Of a stretch of DNA of 64,000 nt, positions 41,636 through 50,440 are shown piece by piece. The notes under the pieces were generated by a model. The model worked only from the letters and a program-made list of their open reading frames with translations. It was not told the DNA's origin and did not search any database. The stretch covers positions 248,001 through 312,000 of the forward strand of contig PQAO01000021.1 in the NCBI GenBank assembly GCA_003104995.1, in the 5' to 3' direction. The stretch's first letter is position 1. Every line of letters begins with the position of its first letter. The DNA is from Dehalococcoidia bacterium (GTDB lineage: Bacteria > Chloroflexota > Dehalococcoidia > Tepidiformales > Tepidiformaceae). The position numbers and the translations under genes were made by a program.

Positions 41636-43054
41636 CTACCGGTTTTCGAACGCCAGTACCCGTTGCATCGCCGCAGCCGCTCGCTCGAAGCTCGGGAAGA
41701 GCGGGATGCCCTTGGCGTGGAACTTCGGCGCAATGCTCGCCACGTACTCCGCCTCGTGCGCCGGGTGCAGGATCACCAGGAACGGCTTCGGCGAGCGCGC
41801 CTGGTGCGCCGCCAGCGTGTCGATCGTCTTGTCGAGCGAATCGGGCGCTTTCTTCCATTGGCGCGCAGCAAACATCGCCGAAAGTTCCATCGCCATCGCG
41901 TCGACGTTCGGGTCCGCGTCCAGGATGCGCAGGATCCGGTCCAGCGTATCCATCGACCCCTGGATCGTCCCGGCCATATCAAGCGGGTTCTGATAACTGC
42001 CGCCGACGATGTTGAAGAACTCGCCCAGCTCGGCATACGTCGCGTCGCTGAACCGGGGTACGCGCAGCCCGGACTTCGCGAACGCATCCGTGATGGAGAC
42101 GGACTGGCCGCCGGTCTGGGCCATCAGTGCCATCCCGTTGCCCTTCGGCCGCTTGCTGTTGAGCAGCAGCTTCATGGTGTCGATCGTCTCGTCCAGGTTG
42201 TTGGTCGTGATAGCGCCGCACTGCCGCATCATCCCGTCCCAGACCGCCTGTGGAGCCGCCAGCGAACCCGTGTGGGACATCGTGGCGCGCGCCCCGGCCT
42301 CGGTCTGGCCGCCCTTCCAGACGACCACCGGCTTGCGCTTGCAAGCTTCGCGCAGCACCTCGAAAAAGCGCCTCCCGTCCTTCACGCCCTCGACGTACAT
42401 CCCGATGATCTCGGTCTCGCCGTCGAGCATCAGGTACTCGAGGTAGTCGGCGACATCGAGCACCACAGCGTTGCCGAACGACGCGCAGCGGCTAACGTAC
42501 AGGCCGTTCGCCGCCGAGACGAGACTGAACATAATCCCGTGCGTACCCGACTGCGAAAGAAAGCCGATCTTCCCCTCGTCCGTCACCGGCGCGTCGGCGT
42601 TGAAGCGCACGCCCGACCGGGGCAGGTAGAGGCCCATGCAGTTCGGGCCGACGAGGTTGAAGTTCGCTTCGCGCGCCATCGCGGTCAGCTGGTCTTGCAG
42701 CTTGATGCCGAGTTCCTCGCCGGTCTCGGCGAACCCGGACGTGAAGAAGGCCGCGCCGTGCGCGCCGTTCGCGATCAGGTCCTTCAGCACATAGGGCGAA
42801 ACCTGCCGCGGCACGGCCACGATTGCATAGTCGATCGGCTCCGGGATGTCTGCCATCGAGCGGAAGTTCTGGATGCCGAGCGCCTCGATCCCCGGGATCT
42901 CCTTCTCGTCGAGCTGCACCGAGTAGAGCCGCCCGCCCTTCTCTTTGAAGGGCATGTTGTTCTGAAGCCACATGTACATGGGACCCTTGTCGCCCACTAC
43001 GGCGACCACTTCGGGGTTGAACATGCGGTCTAGACGGTGACCGGGGACTGCCAT
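41636..43054 (-). CDS. ADP-forming acyl-CoA synthetase alpha (CoA-binding) subunit
   Basis: 472 residues. An N-terminal CoA-binding Rossmann domain (VVAVVGDKG, YAIVAVPRQVSPYVLKDL), two succinyl-CoA-ligase-like domains with NLVGPNCMGLYLPRSGVRF and ATMSHTGSLA (His expected to be phosphorylated), and a long C-terminal domain. With the ATP-grasp partner encoded just upstream it would convert acyl-CoA plus ADP plus phosphate to acid plus ATP, or the reverse. It may serve aromatic or organic acids; the substrate is unknown. Confidence 0.85.
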   Translation of the reverse strand: MAVPGHRLDRMFNPEVVAVVGDKGPMYMWLQNNMPFKEKGGRLYSVQLDEKEIPGIEALGIQNFRSMADIPEPIDYAIVAVPRQVSPYVLKDLIANGAHGAAFFTSGFAETGEELGIKLQDQLTAMAREANFNLVGPNCMGLYLPRSGVRFNADAPVTDEGKIGFLSQSGTHGIMFSLVSAANGLYVSRCASFGNAVVLDVADYLEYLMLDGETEIIGMYVEGVKDGRRFFEVLREACKRKPVVVWKGGQTEAGARATMSHTGSLAAPQAVWDGMMRQCGAITTNNLDETIDTMKLLLNSKRPKGNGMALMAQTGGQSVSITDAFAKSGLRVPRFSDATYAELGEFFNIVGGSYQNPLDMAGTIQGSMDTLDRILRILDADPNVDAMAMELSAMFAARQWKKAPDSLDKTIDTLAAHQARSPKPFLVILHPAHEAEYVASIAPKFHAKGIPLFPSFERAAAAMQRVLAFENR

Positions 43055-43117
43055 GGGTGCTCATCCTTCCAGGGTGGGCCGCTTACATCAGCATGCGGCC
43101 GCGATGGCCAGCGGCGC

Positions 43118-43816
43118 TCAGGACTCGGAGATGACGATCCGTGCGTCGACCGCGAGTGCTCCGTCCGGGTAGGCGAACACCGGGTTGAGGTCGAGTTCCC
43201 GCACTTCCGGATGTTTCTCCACGAATTCCGACACCTTCAGGATGGTCTGCTTCAGCGCGGCAATATCCGACGGCGGCTGGCCACGCACGCCCGCGAGCAC
43301 CGGGCGGCCCTTGATCTCGTTGATCATCTGGTCTGCGTCCTTGTCCGCCAGCGGCACCAGCCGGAACGAGACGTCCTTCAGCACCTCAACCATGATGCCG
43401 CCAAGCCCGAACATCATGACCGGCCCGAACTGCGGGTCTGTAGTCATACCCACGATGACCTCGGTGCCCTGGGGCGCCATATGCTGGACCGCCACGCCGA
43501 GGATGTTGGCCCCGGGGACAGCCTTCTTCGAACTCGCCAGGATCTCGTCGAACGCCGCACCGACCGCGGCCGTGTCGCGCAGGTTGAGCTTCACGCCGCC
43601 GACATCGCTCTTGTGGGCGATGTCCGGCGAGACGACCTTGAGGACCACCGGGTAGCCAGCCGCCTCGGCTTGTGCCTGGGCTTCGTCGCGGCTCTTGGCC
43701 AGGGTGGTGTTGGCGACGGAGACGCCGGCTTCCTTCAGGAGTAATTTGGCCTCGACTTCATTGAGCAGGGTCCGGCCTTCGGCGCGCGCCTGCGCCAGGA
43801 CTGTATCGAACGACAT
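43118..43816 (-). CDS. ADP-forming acyl-CoA synthetase beta subunit (ATP-grasp)
   Basis: 232 residues: LNEVEAKLLLKEAGVSVANTTLAKS, YPVVLKVVSPDIAHKSDVGGVKLNL (ATP-binding Lys), VQHMAPQGTEVIVGMTTDPQFGPVMMFGLGGIMVEVLKD and LDLNPVFAYPDGALAVDARI. These are the ATP-grasp motifs of the beta chain, as in archaeal-type ADP-forming acetyl-CoA synthetase. It lies 63 bases upstream of the alpha gene on the same strand; the two chains form one enzyme. Confidence 0.88.
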   Translation of the reverse strand: MSFDTVLAQARAEGRTLLNEVEAKLLLKEAGVSVANTTLAKSRDEAQAQAEAAGYPVVLKVVSPDIAHKSDVGGVKLNLRDTAAVGAAFDEILASSKKAVPGANILGVAVQHMAPQGTEVIVGMTTDPQFGPVMMFGLGGIMVEVLKDVSFRLVPLADKDADQMINEIKGRPVLAGVRGQPPSDIAALKQTILKVSEFVEKHPEVRELDLNPVFAYPDGALAVDARIVISES

Positions 43817-43889
43817 GTGGAGCCTCGATTGGGGGCGGAGATAGTAGCGCGATTGTACGTGAGGCGACCGAGTAGTGTCGTTAGACGTG

Positions 43890-44489
43890 CTAGATCTGCC
43901 CGCGCTGGCGGCGCTCGAGGGCGTCGTCCAGCCAGGCGCGCTGACTGTCTGAGAGCAGCGGCAGCGTGCGCTCGTAATCCAGCACGTCCTTCGATCGTTC
44001 GCGAGCCGCCTTGAAGAACAGGACGATCTCCGGGCGCAGGTACCGGATCCCCCGGCTGTCGATCCAGGTCACCTCGTCCAGCTCGGCGATGTGTTCGCGG
44101 TCGCGCTTCGACTGCCATTTGCCCGCGACAGAAGGTGTGAGGATGCAGTCGACGACCCACGGTGCGCCGGCGTGTTCCCGCACCCAGATCTGGCTCAGGG
44201 GATGGATCGGTTCGGGGTGATCGGCGTCGAAGAACCGAAAGGTACCGCCCCAGTTGTTCCAGAGGTGGAACCTGGGTTCGAGGTGTGCCCGGAAGGCCGG
44301 CACGTCGTCCACGAAGATCGACATATCAGTGTCTTCATGGTCCCGCTCGAGGCCCGTGAACGCGTCGAGCGCCCACCCGCCAACGATCCACCACGGGCGC
44401 TCGAAGCCTTGCATCAGAGCCTGCAGCTCCGGTGGCGTGGTTTCGGCGAACGGGCCGTAGATCCGGGCGAAGTCGACGTCAGGGGGCAT
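43890..44489 (-). CDS. Nucleotidyltransferase-fold protein (aminoglycoside/lincosamide NTase-like)
   Basis: 199 residues. WWIVGGWALDAFTG followed by HEDTDMSIFVDD gives the G-G-W and D-x-D type metal-binding pattern of the Pol-beta-like nucleotidyltransferases that adenylylate small molecules. Later LRPEIVLFFKA and DVLDYERTLPLL match the C-terminal helices of that group. It may modify an antibiotic or be an orphan; the substrate is not predictable. No obvious partner gene. Confidence 0.75.
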   Translation of the reverse strand: MPPDVDFARIYGPFAETTPPELQALMQGFERPWWIVGGWALDAFTGLERDHEDTDMSIFVDDVPAFRAHLEPRFHLWNNWGGTFRFFDADHPEPIHPLSQIWVREHAGAPWVVDCILTPSVAGKWQSKRDREHIAELDEVTWIDSRGIRYLRPEIVLFFKAARERSKDVLDYERTLPLLSDSQRAWLDDALERRQRGQI

Positions 44490-44610
44490 GGCGCCAGAGT
44501 GTGCGCGGCTGAGTCCGCCCCGTCCAGAGCCGATGTGCTACCTCAATTCGTGTGCGCGTGGCGGCGAACGCCAGTGCCACGTAGATTCTCCTCGCATGTG
44601 GAGGGACAAA

Positions 44611-46149
44611 GTGGACGAACAATTCGATGTGATCGTGGTCGGTGCCGGTTCGGCAGGCGCGGTCGTTGCTGCCCGGGCGAGCGAGGAACCCGGCCGCTCG
44701 GTACTCCTGGTCGAGGCCGGCCCCGACTACGCCGACGCCTCCCGGACGCCGTACGACCTGGTAAACAGCCATAACAACTCGTACACCGACCACGACTGGG
44801 GCTTCGACTACCAGCCCACCGCCCGCGGCGGTTCTCGTCCCTTTCCCCGCGGCCGTGTGACCGGCGGCTCGAGCGCGGTGAACACGACCATCGCCCTCCG
44901 CGGCATGCCGGAGGACTACGACGGCTGGGCGGCCGCCGGGAACCCCGAGTGGGCCTGGGAAAAGGTCCTGCCTGCCTTCAAGCGACTTGAGCGCGACCTC
45001 GACTTCGGTGACCGCGACTACCATGGCGATGCAGGCCCGATCACCATCCGCCGCTACCGCCACGACGAACTGACCCGGGTCCACCAGGCGTGGCTCGCTG
45101 CGGCCGACGAACTCGGCTACCCCTACTGCGAGGACGCGAATGATCCCGCTGGCTGGGGCGCCGGCCCCCACCCGATGAACAAGATTGGCCGCCTTCGCAT
45201 CTCGACCGCGATCGGCTATCTCTCCGCGGCCCGCGCCCGTCCGAACCTGGCTATCCGCGCGAACACGCTCACCCGCCGCGTCATCGTCGAGAACGGCCGC
45301 GCCGTGGCTGTCGAAGTCGAGACCGATGGCGTTATCGAAACGGTCCGGGGCAGGCTCATCGTCCTCTCCGCCGGGTCGCTGCAAACGCCCTGCATCCTCA
45401 TGCGCTCGGGGATCGGGCCCCACGAGGAGCTTGCGCAGCATGGCATCAACGTTCTCCGTGACGTCCCCGGCGTTGGCGCGAACCTGAGCGACCACCCGGC
45501 ACTCGCTATCGTCTGTCGCGCGAAGGACCCGTCACTGCTCGATGCGGACCAGCCAATCGTGCAGACCATCCTTCGCTACACCGCCCCCGGCAGCGAACAC
45601 CGTAACGACCTCCAGATCGAAGCGTTTTCGTTCTCCCCGCGCGGCGGGCCACTCAACAGCTTCGCCATCGCGACGGTCCTGGAGCAGGCCTACGGCACCG
45701 GCATGGTCCGCCTCTCCTCGGCCGACCCGCACGCCGCGCCAATCACCGAACAGCACTTCGGCGAGGATGAGCGCGACCTGAAACGGCTGGTCGCTGGCTT
45801 CCGTGACACGATCGCCTTCACGAAGTCGGCTGCCATGAAGGAGGTCATCGCGGAGGTCACCTTCCCCGACCCCCGCCGCGACCTGTCCGATGAGGGCATT
45901 GCGGATTTCGTTCGGAGGCTCGCGGCCAGCGGCTTCCACCCTTGTGCCACTGCGCGTATGGGCCCCGCCGGTGACCCCACGGCGGTGGTCGACCAGTATG
46001 GCCGCTGCCACGCGGTCGAGGGTCTCGTCGTCGCGGACGCCTCCATCATGCCGACGGTCCCCCGGGCGAATACCAACCTCACCTCGATCATGATCGGTGA
46101 GATGATCGGCGAGTGGGTACGGACCCGCCCGAGCGCATACGGGCTATAG
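44611..46149 (+). CDS. GMC-family FAD oxidoreductase
   Basis: 512 residues. N-terminal FAD-binding FDVIVVGAGSAGAVVAARASE, GMC signature 1 around PRGRVTGGSSAVNTTIALRG, signature 2 around SAGSLQTPCILMRSGIGP, and a C-terminal GFHPCATARMGP (catalytic His) with ANTNLTSIMIGEMI. It is related to choline/alcohol dehydrogenases and oxidises an alcohol group; the substrate is unknown. GTG at 44611 is preferred because GGAGGG is six bases upstream; ATG at 44596 is an alternative. Confidence 0.9.
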   Translation: MDEQFDVIVVGAGSAGAVVAARASEEPGRSVLLVEAGPDYADASRTPYDLVNSHNNSYTDHDWGFDYQPTARGGSRPFPRGRVTGGSSAVNTTIALRGMPEDYDGWAAAGNPEWAWEKVLPAFKRLERDLDFGDRDYHGDAGPITIRRYRHDELTRVHQAWLAAADELGYPYCEDANDPAGWGAGPHPMNKIGRLRISTAIGYLSAARARPNLAIRANTLTRRVIVENGRAVAVEVETDGVIETVRGRLIVLSAGSLQTPCILMRSGIGPHEELAQHGINVLRDVPGVGANLSDHPALAIVCRAKDPSLLDADQPIVQTILRYTAPGSEHRNDLQIEAFSFSPRGGPLNSFAIATVLEQAYGTGMVRLSSADPHAAPITEQHFGEDERDLKRLVAGFRDTIAFTKSAAMKEVIAEVTFPDPRRDLSDEGIADFVRRLAASGFHPCATARMGPAGDPTAVVDQYGRCHAVEGLVVADASIMPTVPRANTNLTSIMIGEMIGEWVRTRPSAYGL

Positions 46150-46181
46150 GGGGAGCCGAGTCCCGGTGGTAAGATGGTGGT

Positions 46182-46454
46182 ATGAAAGTCAAGACATCGG
46201 TCTCGCTCTCCGAAGAACTGCTCGCTGCCATCGACGAAATCGCCGGTCCCGGCCGCAGTCGCTCAGCGGTTCTGGAAGAAGCCGCTGGCGAGTGGGTCAG
46301 GCGCCGCCGCCGCCAGGAGGCGTTCGAAGAGGAGGTAACCCGCTTGAACGCCATAGTCGAAGGGCCTGAGCCGCCCGACGTCCTGGACTACTCGATCGAC
46401 CCCATGGAACTGGGTGATCCATTCGAGGAGGTGGCAGCGGTTGGAGCGGGGTGA
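46182..46454 (+). CDS. Ribbon-helix-helix antitoxin-like protein
   Basis: 90 residues. An N-terminal ribbon-helix-helix (MKVKTSVSLSEELLAAIDEIA, then RSAVLEEAAGEWVRRRRRQ) for operator binding and an acidic C-terminal tail (EGPEPPDVLDYSIDPMELGDP) likely to wrap the toxin. It overlaps the downstream MazF-like gene by 14 bases, as in type II toxin-antitoxin operons. It probably represses its own promoter. Confidence 0.85.
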   Translation: MKVKTSVSLSEELLAAIDEIAGPGRSRSAVLEEAAGEWVRRRRRQEAFEEEVTRLNAIVEGPEPPDVLDYSIDPMELGDPFEEVAAVGAG

Positions 46455-46782
46455 GATCTACCTGACAGCCCCGAACCTTCCGGACCCCCGCCGAAGACGC
46501 GCTTTCGTCGTGGTGTCGCGGCCCGAACTCATCGCGTCACGCTATTCGTCGGTACTCTGTGTACCGTTGTACACGTCCTATGTTGGCACCCCCACGGAGG
46601 TTGCGTTGGATGAGCACTCCGGATTGAAGCGCCTCTCTTACGCTCGATGTGATGAACTGACGAGCGTCCCCAGGACGCGGCTCACCCAATTTGTCGGCAG
46701 TGTCCCGGCGGTGAAACTGCGCGAACTTGGTCGAGCGATGGCCGTCGCGCTCGACATTCAGGCGTCGGACCTCTCGGATTAA
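46441..46782 (+). CDS. MazF/PemK-type toxin (endoribonuclease)
   Basis: 113 residues: LERGEIYLTAPNLPDPRRRRAFVVVSRPEL, VLCVPLYTSYVGTPTEVALDE, LKRLSYARCDELTSVPRTRLTQFVGSV and LGRAMAVALDI follow the MazF/PemK fold order (R-G-E/D-I, then the C-D-x-L segment). Such toxins cut mRNA at short motifs. TTG start at 46441 with GAGGAGG about nine bases upstream. Paired with the ribbon-helix-helix antitoxin. Confidence 0.85.
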   Translation: MERGEIYLTAPNLPDPRRRRAFVVVSRPELIASRYSSVLCVPLYTSYVGTPTEVALDEHSGLKRLSYARCDELTSVPRTRLTQFVGSVPAVKLRELGRAMAVALDIQASDLSD

Positions 46783-46813
46783 CGCCTGGCCGGCGCGCGG
46801 CGTTACAACACAA

Positions 46814-47359
46814 GTGCGCCTCTTCCACTTCTCCGAGGATCCGGATATCCGCCTGTTCGTCCCCCGGACCCTGAACCATCGGCCCGACGTGCCACCGATG
46901 GTCTGGACCGTCGACGAAGCTCGTGCGTGGACCTACCTCTTCCCGCGCGACTGTCCCAGGGTGCTCCTCTGGCCCACCCCCGAAACCACGGCCGCCGACC
47001 TGGATCGCTGGTTCGGGGGCCGCGCTGACGCGCGCATCGCCTGCGTCGAATGGGCGTGGCTCGAACGGATGCGCGGCACGCCCCTCTTTCGCTACGAGAT
47101 GGACCCGGCCGGCTTCCGGCCGCTCGAAGCCGACCCCTGGATGTGGGTCAGCACCATCACCGCCTCGCCTCGCTCCGTCGAGCCGCTCGGCGACCTCGTC
47201 TCGGCGCTTGGCGCCGAGGACGTGGAACTGCGACTCATGCCATCGCTCGCCCCGCTTTACGGAGCGTGGGAGCACAGCTTCCACTTTTCCGGCATCCGTC
47301 TCCGCAACGCGAGGGATTGGCCGCAGGTTGTGCCGCCGCCCCCTCCTACGCCGGCCTGA
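46814..47359 (+). CDS. DUF6886-family protein
   Basis: 181 residues. RLFHFSEDPDIRLFVPRTL at the N-terminus, VWTVDEARAWTYLFPRDCPRVLLW and FRYEMDPAGFRPLE match the DUF6886 family of unknown function. The GTG start at 46814 removes an unrelated upstream extension; no ribosome-binding site is obvious. It ends in a Pro run (PPPPPTPA), and its 3' end overlaps the convergent DUF35 gene by 14 bases. Confidence 0.72.
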   Translation: MRLFHFSEDPDIRLFVPRTLNHRPDVPPMVWTVDEARAWTYLFPRDCPRVLLWPTPETTAADLDRWFGGRADARIACVEWAWLERMRGTPLFRYEMDPAGFRPLEADPWMWVSTITASPRSVEPLGDLVSALGAEDVELRLMPSLAPLYGAWEHSFHFSGIRLRNARDWPQVVPPPPPTPA

Positions 47360-47759
47360 AGTACGGCAGCGCGATCGCCTCGCTCACGTCATCGAATACC
47401 ACCTGGACCGGCGTCCCGATCTTCACCGCATCAGGGTCCATTTCGACCACCAGGCTGGTCATCCGCGGGCCCTCCGCGAGCTCGATGACGCCAATGACGT
47501 ACGGCACGTCCTGCTCGAACTCGGGTGACGTGGGCCGCCGCGCCACCGTGTAACTGTAGATCGTGCCCTTGCCCGATGCGTCAAACCAGGTCAGCTCGTT
47601 TGAGAGGCACTTCGGGCAGTGCGAGCGCGCGTAGTAAAACATGTGCCCGTTCGCGCAACGCTGCAACGTCAGGCGGTGCTGCTTGGCCGCATCCCAGAAT
47701 GGCTGGCTGATCGGTGTCGGGACCGGCACCGGCTCGGTGCCCTTGCGATACTTCGGCAT
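47346..47759 (-). CDS. DUF35 Zn-ribbon/OB-fold protein
   Basis: 137 residues. A rubredoxin-like Zn ribbon (LQRCANGHMFYYARSHCPKCLS; one Cys of the first pair is replaced, Cys-Ala-Asn-Gly-His) and an OB fold (GTIYSYTVARRPTSPEFEQDVPYVIGVIEL). DUF35 proteins partner thiolase-superfamily enzymes, bind acyl-CoA and in some cases are required for a lyase/retro-aldolase activity. The adjacent gene encodes such a thiolase-like protein, nine bases away. Confidence 0.87.
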   Translation of the reverse strand: MPKYRKGTEPVPVPTPISQPFWDAAKQHRLTLQRCANGHMFYYARSHCPKCLSNELTWFDASGKGTIYSYTVARRPTSPEFEQDVPYVIGVIELAEGPRMTSLVVEMDPDAVKIGTPVQVVFDDVSEAIALPYFRPA

Positions 47760-47768
47760 CTCTTTCTC

Positions 47769-48947
47769 CTACTCGCCGCGCAGGATGAGCGAGACCTGTT
47801 CGCTCATCAGCCCACCGTTGCCGTGCACGAAAACCGTGTCGCAGCGCTTTAGCTGCCGGTCACCCGCCCGGCCCGTCATCTGCAGGTACGCCTCGGTGAT
47901 GTGCGAGATCCCGCCCGCGATGCCGGCCTGCCCGAAGCTCAGTTGGCCGCCGTGCGTGTTCATCGGAAAGTCGCCCTTATAGGTCATGTCGTGCGCTTCG
48001 ACGAATTTCCCCGCCTCGCCCTTGCCGCAGAACCCGGTGTCCTCCAGCGTCAACAAGACGGTGATCGTGTAGCAGTCATACAACGAAGCAAGGTCGATAT
48101 CCTTCGGCTTGACGCCCGCCATCGCCCAGGCCCGGTCGGCCGCTGCCTTGATGGGTGTGTGCGTCATGTCCGGGTCGTAGGTCACCGAGAGGTGCGTCGT
48201 GTTCTCGCCCCCGCCGATGATGTAGGCCGGCCGGTTCTTCGCTTTCTTCGCCCTTTCCTTCGACGTCACCACCACCGCCCCGCCCCCGAAGCAGGGCATA
48301 ACAATCTCCAGCATGCGCAGCGGGTCGACGATCATCGGCGAATTCAGCACGTCGTCGATATCGATCGGCGTGCGAAACACCGCCTTCGGGTTCACCGTGG
48401 CGTTCGTCCGCTGGTCGACCGCCACCTTTGCGCGCTGCTCGTCGGTCAGCCCGTACTCGTGGGCGTAGCGGTTCGTGATGATTGCGTAGGCGTAGTTCTG
48501 GCCAATGGCGCCATAGGGGTAGTCGAACTCGGTCATCGGCGACCCCCAGTTCCGGCCCCAGCGCTGGTTGCCGCCCATGGGGTTCTGGGGACGGGGGAGC
48601 GTGTGGAAAATGCAAAGAGCCGTCTCGCACATCCCTGCTTCGATGGCGACTGCGGCGCGAAGCACAGCTCCGGCGCTCGCCGCCCCGCCGAGGTCGACGA
48701 TCTCTGAGAAGTGCGACTCGATGCCAAGGTACTCGGCCAGGTGGCCGGGCATGAACATCGGTCCCGCTTCCGCGACGTGCCCCGTCATCATCGCGTCGAC
48801 GTCGCTGAGCTTAAGCCCCGCGTCATCGAGGGCCAGGCGCGCAAGCTCGGCGTATCCCTCAAGGCCCATCCAGAGCCGGTCCGGTTTCCGCACCGGCGCG
48901 AATTCGGCGATGCCGACGATTGCGGCGTCGCCCCGGAGTCCACCCAT
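47769..48947 (-). CDS. Thiolase-superfamily protein without the thiolase catalytic residues (Ltp2-like)
   Basis: 392 residues with the thiolase fold: VGIAEFAPVRKPDRLW, LALDDAGLKLSDVDAMM, then VDLGGAASAGAVLRAAVAI and NTHGGQLSFGQAGIAGGISHITEAYLQMTG. The nucleophile Cys of GGCASG is Ala, the His of the GHP motif is Gln, and the second Cys is replaced near FVHGNGG. It therefore cannot be a classical thiolase; it resembles SCP2/lipid-transfer-type proteins such as Ltp2 that act as acyl-CoA retro-aldolases together with a DUF35 partner, present here. Function inferred. Confidence 0.83.
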   Translation of the reverse strand: MGGLRGDAAIVGIAEFAPVRKPDRLWMGLEGYAELARLALDDAGLKLSDVDAMMTGHVAEAGPMFMPGHLAEYLGIESHFSEIVDLGGAASAGAVLRAAVAIEAGMCETALCIFHTLPRPQNPMGGNQRWGRNWGSPMTEFDYPYGAIGQNYAYAIITNRYAHEYGLTDEQRAKVAVDQRTNATVNPKAVFRTPIDIDDVLNSPMIVDPLRMLEIVMPCFGGGAVVVTSKERAKKAKNRPAYIIGGGENTTHLSVTYDPDMTHTPIKAAADRAWAMAGVKPKDIDLASLYDCYTITVLLTLEDTGFCGKGEAGKFVEAHDMTYKGDFPMNTHGGQLSFGQAGIAGGISHITEAYLQMTGRAGDRQLKRCDTVFVHGNGGLMSEQVSLILRGE

Positions 48948-49136
48948 GTTGGTGCCCCTGTCGAAAGTGATGGCCGCATGCTACCGGGACGGCGGTGCCC
49001 GCGCGAGGGTAGCCCGTCGTCACGAGTGGTCCGCTTCCACTGTCGCAGCGATATTGACACCCGGTGCTATAGTCCATCCGCTTTGCTGGCCCGCCGAGCC
49101 GGGACACCGAGCAGACAACCCTGGAGACATGCCGCC

Positions 49137-49691
49137 GTGATTTCCCTTCGCCAATCGCTGCTGGTCCTCATCCCGGCCCTGGCCCTCCTCGGCGCATGCG
49201 GCGGCGGCGGTGACGACGACGATTCAGGCGGTGACTCGGACGATTCCAGTGGCCAGGCGTCGTCGCCAACTGCCACCAGCGGCGACTCCCGCTCCTCGAA
49301 CGGCGACGCGGATATCCCGTCGATCAAGGACGGCGCATTCGCAGACGGCGAGGTTCATGTCGAAGTCTCCGGCGATAAAGACTTCAAGGTCGACCTGAAA
49401 GGCAACGGGATCGCCACCGGTGGGTATACGCTCCTGACCTTCGTGAGTGACGAAGCCTCAGTGATCCTGGCGTTTCAGGCCGGTTCCAAGGACGAAGCCG
49501 GCGGCCTCTCAATTACTCACACGAAACTCACCACGGCAGGGGCCTGGGGAACCGACTGCACGGTGACCATCGATGAGGGCGCAAACGAGGTGAAAGGCGA
49601 GTTTAGTTGCAAGGACATCGAGGGCATCGAGCCGGGATCGGTCAAGACCTACAAGGTCCGCGTCTCAGGTGATTTCTCGGTTTCGCGGTGA
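49137..49691 (+). CDS. Secreted lipoprotein of unknown function
   Basis: 184 residues. A signal peptide with lipobox LLGAC (Cys about residue 22), then an Asp/Ser/Gly-rich linker (DDDDSGGDSDDSSG) and a ~120-residue beta-rich domain (EVHVEVSGDKDFKVDLKGNG, TDCTVTIDEGANEVKGEFSCKD) with two cysteines that may pair. GTG start with GGAG upstream. No family recognised. Confidence 0.75.
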   Translation: MISLRQSLLVLIPALALLGACGGGGDDDDSGGDSDDSSGQASSPTATSGDSRSSNGDADIPSIKDGAFADGEVHVEVSGDKDFKVDLKGNGIATGGYTLLTFVSDEASVILAFQAGSKDEAGGLSITHTKLTTAGAWGTDCTVTIDEGANEVKGEFSCKDIEGIEPGSVKTYKVRVSGDFSVSR

Positions 49692-49737
49692 ATGGCCGGC
49701 AGTAGAGCTCCGAACTTTGCCTCGCCCGGGCACCAAA

Positions 49738-49762
49738 CGGCCCCGACATTGCTGCGGGGCCG
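49738..49762 (+). terminator. Terminator after the lipoprotein gene
   Basis: CGGCCCCG / CGGGGCCG, an 8-bp stem with a 9-base loop (ACATTGCTG), 46 bases after the stop, followed by GTCTTCGTGG. A related but degenerate version (CCCCCGTCATTGCTGG) follows the gene ending at 51277. Confidence 0.55.
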
Positions 49763-49795
49763 GTCTTCGTGGCGAAAAGGCCGCCACGATTGCTC

Positions 49796-49825
49796 TGTGT
49801 GTTGGAGGCGCCAGCCGGTTTCGAA
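49796..49825. repeat. Att-like direct repeat, left copy (partial tRNA-Cys 3' end)
   Basis: 30 bases (TGTGTGTTGGAGGCGCCAGC and on to TTTCGAA) matching 51375-51404 at 29 of 30 positions. In the right copy this is the 3' end of tRNA-Cys including CCA and part of the T arm. The left copy has no complete tRNA attached, so it is the displaced half of an attachment-site duplication. Confidence 0.75.
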
Positions 49826-49858
49826 GGTACCGTCGTTTTCGGTCGTGAAGGGGTCAAC

Positions 49859-50440
49859 TCAGGAGTCAGGTCTGGGCATCGTGAACATTCCTTCGGCGCG
49901 GTCCTCGAACGCGGAACGTAGCGGCGGCAGTTTGTTCGTCACCAGATCATGCACAGTTTGCCAACTCTCGGGTTGCCCGAGGTTGTCATGGCTGGGGAAG
50001 GCGAATTGCGCCCAGATATCATGCAGGCAATTGCGCAAAGCGTCCGCGTCACTTGCGAGATCCTTCCCGAGCCACAGCCGATTCTTTTGGACCGTGGTCC
50101 GAAATAGGTTGTACGCGTCCACCGCCTCACGTCGGTCATCGTCGAAGGAGGAACTCCCGGAGAGTCTCATGATCCTTGCCATGCGCTCCACTGCGTCGAT
50201 TGCGTCCGCACCCGCGCCATAGACTTCCGAAACCGCCTGGAAACGCCGCTCGTCAAACCGCCCGGAGCGTTCGCCGGCAATCTTCATTTCCGCCCGGAGC
50301 CGCTCTAGTGATGAGTCGTTGAACGCCTGCAATTGGCTCTTGTGAGATTCCAGCGCCGCCGCTCCCCACCACTTAAACACTGCCAGAACCACGCCGAGGG
50401 TAAGGGCATTGCCGAGCAGAGCCGTGATGACGCCTTCCAT
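49859..50440 (-). CDS. Unknown protein with N-terminal membrane helix and coiled region
   Basis: 193 residues: a membrane helix (VITALLGNALTLGVVLAVFKWWG), then a charged helical region (ESHKSQLQAFNDSSLERLRAEMKIAGERSGRFDERRFQAVSEVY) and a further helical part. Not recognised, but similar layouts are common among accessory/island proteins. It lies between two att-like repeats and has lower GC than neighbouring genes. Its ATG at 50440 is preceded by an AGGATCCGCCGCC stretch with only a weak ribosome-binding site. Confidence 0.6.
   Translation of the reverse strand: MEGVITALLGNALTLGVVLAVFKWWGAAALESHKSQLQAFNDSSLERLRAEMKIAGERSGRFDERRFQAVSEVYGAGADAIDAVERMARIMRLSGSSSFDDDRREAVDAYNLFRTTVQKNRLWLGKDLASDADALRNCLHDIWAQFAFPSHDNLGQPESWQTVHDLVTNKLPPLRSAFEDRAEGMFTMPRPDS

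Noticed and set aside
41471-43033. 520-codon plus-strand frame opposite the acyl-CoA synthetase alpha gene
   Set aside because: Compositional shadow: His/Arg/Asp-rich without any family pattern.
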